Positions 6,474 through 12,121 of a DNA stretch of 12,121 bases are shown in pieces. Below the pieces are notes generated by a model that was not told the DNA's origin, made no database searches, and saw nothing but the letters and a program-made list of their open reading frames with translations. Positions within the stretch are counted from its first letter, which is position 1. Every line of letters begins with the position of its first letter. Position numbers and translations under genes: made by a program. Source of the stretch: JANLSE01 sp031362265 (GTDB lineage Bacteria; Chloroflexota; Chloroflexia; Chloroflexales; Roseiflexaceae); NCBI GenBank assembly GCA_031362265.1, contig JANLSE010000149.1, positions 1 through 12,121 of the forward strand, read 5' to 3'.

Positions 6474-7865
6474 GTGCCGCGCATTCGATCCAAGGTTAAC
6501 AATTCCACCAGTAACGGCCCTATGGCCATTCCAACTGGCGCTTCTAGCGCCCCATCCGATGTCGCCACCATTGAGTATAGCGAGCCACGCAGCGAGCGTT
6601 CTTCATCAATCCCGATCTCGGTAGCAGATCTCGAGTCGAAGAATCTGAATGAACTGCGTGAACTAGCAAAGAAGCTGGATCTGCCAAGCACCAGCGGGCT
6701 CAAGAAGCAAGATTTAATCTTCAAGCTCCTTCAGGCCCAGACGGAAGAGCAGGGGCATCAGCTTAGTGATGGTGTTCTCGATATCGTCTCAGATGGTTTC
6801 GGGTTCTTGCGTGGCATGCGCATGTTACCCGGTGCCGATGATGTGTATGTTTCACAATCACAGATTCGGCGTTTTGGTCTGCGTACAGGCGATCGCATCT
6901 GGGGGCAGGTACGGCCACCAAAAGAGAGCGAGCGCTACAATTCGTTACTGCGCGTCGAGATGATCAATGAAATGGATCCCGAGACAGCGCGTAAGCGGCC
7001 AAGTTTCGATCAACTGACTCCAATCTTCCCAAATGAGCAGATTAAATTAGAAACCGAGTCGCACATCCTCTCAACGCGAGTTGTCGATTTAGTTGCGCCA
7101 ATTGGCCGCGGGCAACGTGGGCTGATTGTTTCACCACCAAAAGCAGGTAAAACGCTTTTGCTCAAGGCAATCGCAAATGGCATCACGGCAAATTATCAGG
7201 ATGTACATCTGATGGTGCTCCTGATTGGTGAGCGCCCTGAGGAAGTTACCGATATGCGGCGCTCGGTGAAGGGTGAGGTTATTTCTTCTACCTTCGATGA
7301 GCCAGTCGAGGATCATACCAAGGTCGCTGAGATGGCCCTTGAGCGCGCGAAACGGCTTGTCGAGGGAGGCCAGGATGTTGTCATTCTGATGGACTCAATC
7401 ACCCGCCTTGCGCGTGCCTACAACCTCGATATGCCACCATCCGGGCGTACACTCTCTGGTGGTATTGACCCTGTGGCTCTGTATCCACCCAAACGCTTCT
7501 TTGGCGCAGCACGCAATATTGAAGATGGTGGGTCGCTGACTGTCATTGCGACATGCCTTGTCGATACCGGTAGCCGCATGGACGATGTGATCTATGAGGA
7601 ATTCAAGGGTACTGGCAATATGGAGCTCCACCTCGATCGCAAGATGGCAGAAAAGAGAATCTTCCCGGCAATTGATATTACCCGTTCGGGCACGCGCCGT
7701 GAGGAACTCTTGCTTAATCCCGAAGCCTTGCGCCAGGTATGGACGCTACGCCGCATGGTCAGTATGCTTGGCGAGAACGAAGGTACCGAGCTTGTGCTAA
7801 CACGTATGTCGAAGACAAGGCTCAATTCGGAATTCCTAGCGACACTCCAGAAAGGTAACAGCTGA
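6474..7865 (+). CDS. rho: Transcription termination factor Rho
   Basis: A 463-residue ATP-dependent RNA helicase that binds C-rich nascent RNA as a hexamer ring and ends transcription. A Ser-rich, low-complexity N-terminal stretch of about 50 residues comes first. Next are the Rho N-terminal helical domain (about 53-90, LNELRELAKKLDLP) and the cold-shock-like RNA-binding domain (about 98-165, DGVLDIVSDGFGFLR). The ATPase core has Walker A PPKAGKT (221-227), GERPEEVTDMRR (252-263) with the catalytic Glu253, Walker B VVILMDS (302-308), the Q-loop region after RLARAYN (311-317) and the arginine-finger segment SGTRREELL (405-413). It is longer than E. coli Rho (419 residues), mostly at the N-terminus. 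In place of E. coli Asp210 it has Gly252. GTG at 6474 is supported by AAGGAG at 6462-6467, 6 nt upstream. The next gene follows after 68 bp and probably shares the transcript. Confidence 0.98.
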   Translation: MPRIRSKVNNSTSNGPMAIPTGASSAPSDVATIEYSEPRSERSSSIPISVADLESKNLNELRELAKKLDLPSTSGLKKQDLIFKLLQAQTEEQGHQLSDGVLDIVSDGFGFLRGMRMLPGADDVYVSQSQIRRFGLRTGDRIWGQVRPPKESERYNSLLRVEMINEMDPETARKRPSFDQLTPIFPNEQIKLETESHILSTRVVDLVAPIGRGQRGLIVSPPKAGKTLLLKAIANGITANYQDVHLMVLLIGERPEEVTDMRRSVKGEVISSTFDEPVEDHTKVAEMALERAKRLVEGGQDVVILMDSITRLARAYNLDMPPSGRTLSGGIDPVALYPPKRFFGAARNIEDGGSLTVIATCLVDTGSRMDDVIYEEFKGTGNMELHLDRKMAEKRIFPAIDITRSGTRREELLLNPEALRQVWTLRRMVSMLGENEGTELVLTRMSKTRLNSEFLATLQKGNS

Positions 7866-7933
7866 AACTTTCCATGAATAGTGCGCGTATTAGGTAACGT
7901 AGATAATAGCTATTCAAACAGGAGAGCACAACA

Positions 7934-8755
7934 ATGAGTGACCATAGCAGCCAGCCAAGCCAACGACTTGACCTTCCCGATCCAAATGTTGCAGCCTATG
8001 GGCGCGGAACAACTGGCATGGAATACAAGATCATCGGCACAACGATGCAAGCTGTCATTCTTGAGCTCGATCCAGGCGAAACCGTCTATTCTGAGGGTGG
8101 CGGTATGTCGTGGATGAGCGGCAATATTCTGATGAATACCAATACACGTGGCGGCGGTTTAGGTGGCATCTTCAAACGGGCGATCACCGGCGAATCCCTA
8201 TTCTTGAACGAGTTTACCAGCCAGGGCGGTAAAGGAATTGTTGCATTTGCCTCGGATTTTCCGGGGAAGATCGTCCCAGTGCCACTCAATGAGGGGCAAA
8301 CGATGATCGTCCAGAAACAGGCTTTTTTGTGCGCAGAAAAAACGATCGGAATGGAGATCCACTTCCGCAAGAAACTTGGTGCCGGGTTCTTTGGTGGTGA
8401 GGGCTTCATCATGCAGAAGCTGACCGGGCCGGGTGTCGCGTTTGTCTGCCTTGATGGCGAAATCATGGAGTATACCCTTGATCAGGGCCAGGTACTCAAG
8501 GTCGATACTGGTCATGTCGCAATGTATGAACCAACGGTTGATCTGGATATTGAGATGCTGCGCGGTTTTAAGAATGTCCTGTTTGGTGGCGAAGGCTTGT
8601 TTCTGACAACCTTACGTGGACCGGGGCGTGTCTGGCTGCAGACAATGCCAACCATGAACCTAGCCAAGGCGATTGCACCCTATATGATGACAGGTGGGCA
8701 TTCCAGTGGTGGCAATGCGGCTTCAAGTATCTTAGGTGGGTTGCTGAACGACTAG
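7934..8755 (+). CDS. AIM24 / TIGR00266 family protein
   Basis: A 273-residue soluble protein of the AIM24 family, which forms a beta-rich fold of repeated strands. The bacterial members have no agreed biochemical function; the yeast namesake is mitochondrial. Characteristic pieces are MQAVILELDPGETVYSEGG (38-56), MSWMSGNI (58-65), the Gly-rich loop with GESLFLNEF (86-94), the long run of Gly and hydrophobic residues GAGFFGGEGFIMQKLTGPG (149-167), and the near-C-terminal GGEGLFLTTLRGPGRVWLQT (218-237). The C-terminus is Gly/Ser-rich and ends in LGGLLND, a usual family ending. No signal peptide or membrane helix. The ATG is preceded by AGGAG at 7920-7924. The 68-bp gap after rho shows no promoter of the type found elsewhere here, so co-transcription with rho is likely. 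A terminator follows directly. Confidence 0.93.
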   Translation: MSDHSSQPSQRLDLPDPNVAAYGRGTTGMEYKIIGTTMQAVILELDPGETVYSEGGGMSWMSGNILMNTNTRGGGLGGIFKRAITGESLFLNEFTSQGGKGIVAFASDFPGKIVPVPLNEGQTMIVQKQAFLCAEKTIGMEIHFRKKLGAGFFGGEGFIMQKLTGPGVAFVCLDGEIMEYTLDQGQVLKVDTGHVAMYEPTVDLDIEMLRGFKNVLFGGEGLFLTTLRGPGRVWLQTMPTMNLAKAIAPYMMTGGHSSGGNAASSILGGLLND

Positions 8756-8758
8756 TTG

Positions 8759-8777
8759 TCCAGCATAGTTCGCTGGA
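8759..8777 (+). repeat. Small hairpin just before the main terminator
   Basis: TCCAGC at 8759-8764 and GCTGGA at 8772-8777 form a perfect 6-bp stem with a 7-nt loop, starting 4 bp after the AIM24 stop codon. It has no T run and may protect or fold with the larger hairpin that begins 3 bp later. Confidence 0.5.
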
Positions 8778-8779
8778 AC

Positions 8780-8840
8780 AAGACGGATGTTTGATGTTCG
8801 ATGAGCAATGCCTTCATCGTTCATCGAACGTCCGTCTTTT
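8780..8840 (+). terminator. Long-stem intrinsic terminator after rho-AIM24
   Basis: Two 25-nt arms, 8780-8804 and 8814-8838, pair with 21 Watson-Crick pairs, two G-U pairs and two adjacent T-T mismatches around a 9-nt loop. The outer 8 bp (AAGACGGA/TCCGTCTT) are perfect and run into TTTTCTC at 8837-8843. The short but clear T tract points to termination of the rightward rho transcript. The opposite strand lacks a T tract. Confidence 0.8.
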
Positions 8841-8851
8841 CTCATGAGCTA

Positions 8852-8860
8852 TGGTAGAAT
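8852..8860 (+). promoter_or_regulatory. Candidate extended -10 promoter for the FHA genes
   Basis: TGGTAGAAT begins 11 bp after the terminator's T tract. Its -35 position (about 8832-8837) falls inside the terminator's 3' arm and matches poorly. The predicted start near 8867 lies downstream of an in-frame ATG at 8851, which supports ATG 8905 as the real start of the next gene. Confidence 0.55.
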
Positions 8861-8904
8861 GGACACGTATTGATTGCCGACGTTGTATTAAAGAGCCACC
8901 AATT

Positions 8905-9621
8905 ATGTCCGCGCTTGCACGCTTCGAATCATTTATGGAACAGATGGTGGAGGGTTCTGTTGCGCGTTTGTTTCGCAGCGCAGTTCAGCCTACCGAAATT
9001 GCCAAGCGCCTTGAGCGTGCTATGGAAGCGCAGCAGCAGGTGAGTGTGCGCCGCATTATTGTTCCAAATGTTTATCGAGCATTCTTACATCCGCAGGATA
9101 TGCAACCATTTAATGCCATTCGCACGGATGTAGAGCGTGAGATGGCCACATATCTCACCGATCTGGCGCAGGAGCGTGGCTTTAGTATGCTTGAGCATCC
9201 ACATGTCACACTAGCGGCGGATCCGGGCGTACCACGCCGTGGCATTCTTGTCGAGGCTGAGACAGTAGCTGCGCCGCCGCCTGATGCACACAGCCAAACA
9301 CAAATCTTCCAAGCACAACCGCAGCAGCAAACCCAGGCACAGGCGCGCTTATTACTGGCAACTGCAACTGGAACGCAGACGATCCCGCTCGAAAGCACAC
9401 TCATGACAATTGGTCGCGGATTGAATAATGATATTATTCTCGAGGATCCACGGATTTCACGCCACCACGCGCAAGTGCGCTACCGTGCACGGCGCTTCTG
9501 GGTTGCGGATTTAGGCACCACCAATGGCACATTTGTCAATAATGAGCGTATCACCGAACGGGCGCTACGTAGCGGTGATGTGTTATCGTTCGGCGGTTTT
9601 GAAATAACATTTAAGGAGTGA
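8905..9621 (+). CDS. DUF3662 plus FHA domain protein (FhaA-like)
   Basis: A 238-residue signalling adaptor. Residues 1-115 are the DUF3662 (FhaA N-terminal) domain, beginning ARFESFMEQMVEGSVARLF and including PTEIAKRLERAM (29-40). A Gln/Ala/Pro-rich linker (122-146) contains the short peptide QTQIF. The C-terminal FHA domain (about 148-237) binds phosphothreonine peptides; its key residues are seen as IGRG (169-172), RISRHHA (183-189) and DLGTTNGTFVN (202-212). In actinobacteria FhaA works with Ser/Thr kinases in cell-wall control, with fhaB next to it. Here a second FHA gene also follows, but no kinase, phosphatase, rodA or penicillin-binding protein gene is in the window. ATG 8905 is chosen over ATG 8851 because the latter precedes the likely transcription start and adds residues before the conserved N-terminus. 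Confidence 0.92.
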   Translation: MSALARFESFMEQMVEGSVARLFRSAVQPTEIAKRLERAMEAQQQVSVRRIIVPNVYRAFLHPQDMQPFNAIRTDVEREMATYLTDLAQERGFSMLEHPHVTLAADPGVPRRGILVEAETVAAPPPDAHSQTQIFQAQPQQQTQAQARLLLATATGTQTIPLESTLMTIGRGLNNDIILEDPRISRHHAQVRYRARRFWVADLGTTNGTFVNNERITERALRSGDVLSFGGFEITFKE

Positions 9622-9636
9622 GCGTTGAAGCACCAA

Positions 9637-9716
9637 GCATTGAAGCGGGTGCCAGACCGGGGTGCCCTTTGGGCCTGGTACCCCGGCGAAGCGATAAGCT
9701 CTGTATCATTCAATGC
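9637..9716. repeat. Structured 80-nt segment with nested and competing inverted repeats
   Basis: In the gap between the two FHA genes, GCATTGAA (9637-9644) pairs with TTCAATGC (9709-9716) as an outer stem. Inside, two mutually exclusive pairings are possible. GGGTGCCAG (9647-9655) can pair with CTGGTACCC (9675-9683, one GU). Alternatively CCGGGGT (9657-9663) can pair with ACCCCGG (9680-9686). Both can enclose a GCCC-TTT-GGGC hairpin (9664-9674). There is no T run, so it does not look like a plain terminator. TTGAAGC also repeats directly at 9625 and 9640. Confidence 0.6.
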
Positions 9717-9736
9717 CTCGACCTTCATCCTGGATC

Positions 9737-10198
9737 ATGTTCGATATTGCTAACACATCTCTTGAAATACTGATTCTCCTACTGCGTGTTGCGGTAGTTG
9801 GGTTATTGTATCTTTTCATCTGGCAAGTGCTACGTGCGGTTGTGAACGAACTGCGGGCAATTGGCCAGGGGAGCGCCAGCCCACAGGCGAGCCGCTATGG
9901 GCATTTGATCGTACTCCGATCTGGTCAGAGTGGTATCGCAGTTGGCAAGACGTTCGCGCTTGGCCCGAGTAATCTGATCGGCCGCAGCATGGAAAGTTGC
10001 GAGATCGCGATCAATGATACATTTCTTTCACAGCAACATGCTCGCCTCGAAATGCGTGATGATACCTGGGTGATCGAGGATCTACGTAGCACGAATGGCA
10101 CCTTTGTCAATGGCATTGAGGTACGTAATTCAACCGTACTCGAAGAGGGCGATATTATTCGATTTGGGAGAGTCGAATTACGACTCGTGCGCGGATAG
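9737..10198 (+). CDS. Membrane-anchored FHA domain protein (FhaB-like)
   Basis: A 153-residue protein with one N-terminal transmembrane helix (about 10-35, ILILLLRVAVVGLLYLFIW) and a cytoplasmic FHA domain (about 56-152). The phosphothreonine-binding signatures are LIGRS (80-84), LSQQHA (97-102, Ser and His of the S-x-x-H motif) and DLRSTNGTFVNG (115-126). It is presumed to recruit phosphorylated partners to the membrane. The architecture and the place after a DUF3662-FHA gene match actinobacterial FhaB. ATG 9737 puts Met directly before the membrane helix; an in-frame ATG at 9713 would add eight residues and lies inside an inverted-repeat arm. Neither has a strong Shine-Dalgarno, so the start is uncertain. 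No promoter of the window's usual type precedes it, so co-transcription with the upstream FHA gene is likely. Confidence 0.88.
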   Translation: MFDIANTSLEILILLLRVAVVGLLYLFIWQVLRAVVNELRAIGQGSASPQASRYGHLIVLRSGQSGIAVGKTFALGPSNLIGRSMESCEIAINDTFLSQQHARLEMRDDTWVIEDLRSTNGTFVNGIEVRNSTVLEEGDIIRFGRVELRLVRG

Positions 10199-10271
10199 CA
10201 TCAGAGTGGCCTATTTATAACCTGTGTTTGATTGCTTCACCTCAAGGGCAGCTCGTCATTACTCCCATCTG

Positions 10272-10280
10272 TGATATAAT
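10272..10280 (+). promoter_or_regulatory. Candidate extended -10 promoter for the nuo operon
   Basis: TGATATAAT, a perfect TATAAT with the TGn extension, ends 41 bp before the nuoA start. No -35-like hexamer lies 16-18 bp upstream. It is in the 123-bp gap after the second FHA gene, which otherwise shows no clear structure. Confidence 0.6.
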
Positions 10281-10321
10281 TCTCAATAGAAATCCTGTTT
10301 AGTATCTAAAGGAGTGCTGTT

Positions 10322-10678
10322 GTGCTTACGAACTACGCCTTCATTGGGCTGTTCGTTATCGCCGCTGCAACCTTTCCACTCTTGCCACTGGTTGCGGCAC
10401 GCTTTCTACGCCCTGCACGCCCAACGCCGATCAAACGCGAGACGTATGAGTGTGGTCTTGAGGTGATCGGGGATATGCGTGGTCAATTCAAAGTTCAGTA
10501 TTACATTTACGCTTTGGCATTTGTTGTGTTCGATGTTGAGGCGGTCTTCCTCTACCCATGGGCAGTAGCGTACAATCAGCTTGGCATGTTTGCCTTGATT
10601 GAAGTCGTATTCTTTCTTGGGATACTTGGCTTCGGGCTAGCGTATGCTTGGAAGAAGGGCGCTTTACGGTGGATATGA
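10322..10678 (+). CDS. nuoA: NADH-quinone oxidoreductase subunit A
   Basis: A 118-residue membrane subunit of respiratory complex I, sitting where the peripheral arm joins the membrane arm. Three transmembrane helices fit at about 6-27, 61-80 and 89-110. The loop after helix 1 holds the conserved YECG (42-45; its Cys is accessible in the enzyme's deactive state in studied species). Helix 2 has VFDVEAVFLYPW (69-80) with the conserved acidic pair. Length and motifs are standard. GTG at 10322 has AAAGGAG at 10308-10314, 7 nt upstream. The stop TGA overlaps the nuoB ATG in an ATGA, implying coupled translation. Confidence 0.97.
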   Translation: MLTNYAFIGLFVIAAATFPLLPLVAARFLRPARPTPIKRETYECGLEVIGDMRGQFKVQYYIYALAFVVFDVEAVFLYPWAVAYNQLGMFALIEVVFFLGILGFGLAYAWKKGALRWI

Positions 10679-11391
10679 ACAATAATGATAGTGATATCCA
10701 GCTTGAAGCTGAGCGTCAAGGGATCTTCCTCAGCAATGTCACCCGATTCTATAATTGGGGGCGTAGATCCTCGGTTTGGCCGCTCTCGTTTGGTTTGGCA
10801 TGCTGCGCGATCGAGATGATGGCAACAGGGCTGGCGCGCTTTGATTTAGCCCGTTTTGGTGCCGAAATGTTTCGTGCCTCACCGCGGCAGGCCGACCTTA
10901 TGATTGTTGCTGGCACCGTAACCAAGAAAATGGCGCCGCAGGTGGTACGCCTGTATAATCAAATGCCCGAACCACGTTATGTTATCTCAATGGGCGCATG
11001 CGCGACATCGGGTGGGCCATTTCGCGATGGCTATAATGTGCTGCGGGGGGTTGATTTACTCATACCAGTGGATGTGTATGTGCCAGGATGCCCACCACGG
11101 CCCGAAGCACTACTCCACGCATTAATGACTCTCCAGGCACAGATCGATCATCAGAAGCTAGGCCAGGTGCGTTGGTATGGAAAGCGCAAGAGCCAAGATT
11201 TTCCGGTACCGAGCTTTGGTAAACAAGGGTTGGAGATCGACGGCAAGCTGATCGATCCAGTCGGTGGGCTGCCACTCCTCAGCCCATTCAACTCACCCGA
11301 GCATGGCGAACAACGCAATGGTATTCTGGAGCATGCCAATATCGCACGCACCTTCCCGCTTATGGATGATTTGGAGGCAGAGCGTGGATGA
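10675..11391 (+). CDS. nuoB: NADH-quinone oxidoreductase subunit B
   Basis: A 238-residue peripheral-arm subunit that carries iron-sulfur cluster N2, the last electron carrier before quinone. The four cluster ligands are present: adjacent Cys43 and Cys44 (FGLACCAIEMM), Cys109 (SMGACATSGGPF) and Cys139 (VPGCPPRPE). The conserved RASPRQADLMIVAGT (67-81) is intact. After residue ~160 comes a tail of about 75 residues, rich in Gly, Pro and charge, with no motif I recognise; extra tails occur in other NuoB proteins. ATG 10675 overlaps the nuoA stop by 4 bp. An in-frame start at 10648 would lie deep in nuoA and add residues outside the family. Confidence 0.97.
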   Translation: MNNNDSDIQLEAERQGIFLSNVTRFYNWGRRSSVWPLSFGLACCAIEMMATGLARFDLARFGAEMFRASPRQADLMIVAGTVTKKMAPQVVRLYNQMPEPRYVISMGACATSGGPFRDGYNVLRGVDLLIPVDVYVPGCPPRPEALLHALMTLQAQIDHQKLGQVRWYGKRKSQDFPVPSFGKQGLEIDGKLIDPVGGLPLLSPFNSPEHGEQRNGILEHANIARTFPLMDDLEAERG

Positions 11392-11956
11392 GCAGGGGCG
11401 GACTGAAGTCCGCGAGCCGGGCGATCCAGGTGAGCCGGGAGGCCTGCTGCTACGGCAACGCTTGGCACTGGATCTGCCTGGGATTCTAGTAGCGACTCCA
11501 ACTCCTGAGCGCGAGCCAGTTGCGCCGGTGAAAAAGGGCGAAGCAGCAGCACCAAATTTGCTTGCGACTCATGATGCTGTTGTGAGTGCAGAACGACTCC
11601 CAGAGGCGGCGCGCTATGTGCGCGATACGCTTGGTTATGCGCTGCTCACCAATATCACCGCAACCGATTATTTGAGCGATGGACTGATCGAGCTGATCTA
11701 TCACTTTGTGCGTGTGAGTGGCGGAGCGCCAATAACAGTAAAAACGCGTCTTGAGCGCGGCAAACCTGAGATTGCCTCGTTAACACCCTGGTGGCCGGGA
11801 GCCGATTTCCAGGAGCGCGAGGCGTTCGATCTGTTTGGCGTGATCTTTATCGGTCACCCAAACCTACGGCGCATCTATATGTGGGATGAATTTGAGGGCT
11901 TCCCAATGCGTAAGGATTTCCCCAGGCAGGGCGACAAGTATTTTGGTGATTCGTAA
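11384..11956 (+). CDS. nuoC: NADH-quinone oxidoreductase subunit C
   Basis: A 190-residue peripheral-arm subunit (30 kDa type) that packs against NuoD and NuoB. The family signature is at 144-180: EREAFDLFGVIFIGHPNLRR followed by IYMWDEFEGFPMRKDFP. Upstream, TDYLSDGLIELIYHFV (94-109) is the usual core strand. The first ~60 residues are Gly/Pro/Glu-rich and unlike the family core. The GTG at 11384 overlaps the nuoB end by 8 bp and has GGAGG at 11373-11377, 6 nt upstream. The ATG at 11388 is out of frame, and an in-frame ATG at 11264 lies far inside nuoB. nuoC and nuoD are separate genes here, unlike the fused nuoCD of E. coli. Confidence 0.96.
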   Translation: MDEQGRTEVREPGDPGEPGGLLLRQRLALDLPGILVATPTPEREPVAPVKKGEAAAPNLLATHDAVVSAERLPEAARYVRDTLGYALLTNITATDYLSDGLIELIYHFVRVSGGAPITVKTRLERGKPEIASLTPWWPGADFQEREAFDLFGVIFIGHPNLRRIYMWDEFEGFPMRKDFPRQGDKYFGDS

Positions 11957-11962
11957 ATTATT

Positions 11963-12121
11963 ATGTTAACAACCCAAGAGCTTCAAATTAATATTGGCCC
12001 ACAACACCCATCAACACATGGTGTCTTCCGTATGCTCATGACGGTCGATGGTGAAACGGTTGTGAAGCTAGAACCGGTATTTGGCTATCTGCACCGCAAT
12101 CACGAGCAATTGGCCGAGGTT
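11963..12121 (+). CDS. nuoD: NADH-quinone oxidoreductase subunit D, 3' truncated by the window
   Basis: The first 53 residues of the 49-kDa subunit of complex I, which with NuoB forms the quinone site. The unmistakable N-terminal motif GPQHPSTHG is at 12-20; its His residues line the quinone pocket in solved structures. EPVFGYLHRNHEQLAE (37-52) is the counterpart of the usual GYLHRGxEK motif and has Asn-His in the variable part. ATG 11963 is 6 bp after the nuoC stop and has no Shine-Dalgarno, so translation probably depends on ribosomes finishing nuoC. The rest of the gene lies beyond the right edge. Confidence 0.97.
   Translation, partial: MLTTQELQINIGPQHPSTHGVFRMLMTVDGETVVKLEPVFGYLHRNHEQLAEV

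Noticed and set aside
6337..6624. 95-codon + strand frame overlapping the rho start
   Set aside because: Overlaps the well-supported rho GTG and Shine-Dalgarno in another frame and resembles no protein I know.
2755..6896. Two copies of GCGATCGC (2755-2762 and 6889-6896), reminiscent of the cyanobacterial HIP1 repeat
   Set aside because: Only two copies in 12 kb, both inside coding sequence; far below HIP1 density and not enough to claim a repeat.
1..12121. CRISPR arrays, insertion sequences, toxin-antitoxin or phage genes
   Set aside because: No regularly spaced repeats, transposase motifs, terminal inverted repeats with target duplications, or such genes are visible on either strand.

Overview
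The window looks like chromosomal core DNA of a Chloroflexota bacterium, probably class Chloroflexia. I infer this from the overall protein style, moderate GC, the DGNHR-type ParB-fold protein, the FhaA/FhaB-like FHA pair and the separate nuoA-B-C-D order. Genus cannot be assigned by eye. I see no insertion sequence, phage gene, CRISPR array or sign of recent transfer.

Left part (1-5878). A 5'-truncated solute-binding lipoprotein gene on the + strand meets a leftward two-gene unit tail to tail. That unit is a metallophosphoesterase followed 4 bp later by a ParB-fold protein. Further right, also leftward, are a sensor histidine kinase with no response regulator in view and a CNNM/CBS/CorC-type membrane protein. 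Each leftward unit has a candidate extended -10 promoter.

Middle (5879-8850). A tRNA with a CAU anticodon is divergent from the CNNM gene. A leader of about 360 nt with no supportable gene follows, then rho, then an AIM24/TIGR00266 family gene. The unit ends at a strong long-stem terminator. The rho leader has a C-rich, G-poor stretch that could serve as a rut site for autogenous control.

Right part (8851-12121). Two forkhead-associated genes lie in tandem: a DUF3662-FHA protein resembling FhaA and a membrane-anchored FHA protein resembling FhaB. An unusual 80-nt inverted-repeat segment separates them. The last block is the start of a respiratory complex I operon, nuoA-nuoB-nuoC-nuoD. Its genes are coupled by a 4-bp overlap, an 8-bp overlap and a 6-bp gap, and nuoD runs off the window end.

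Across the window all seven best candidate promoters share TGnTAnnnT, an extended -10 element, with little recognisable -35. I find no convincing wholly new system. The most useful leads are this promoter pattern, the rho leader, the identity of the CAU tRNA (Met or Ile2), the phosphoesterase/ParB-fold pair, and the structured gap between the FHA genes.
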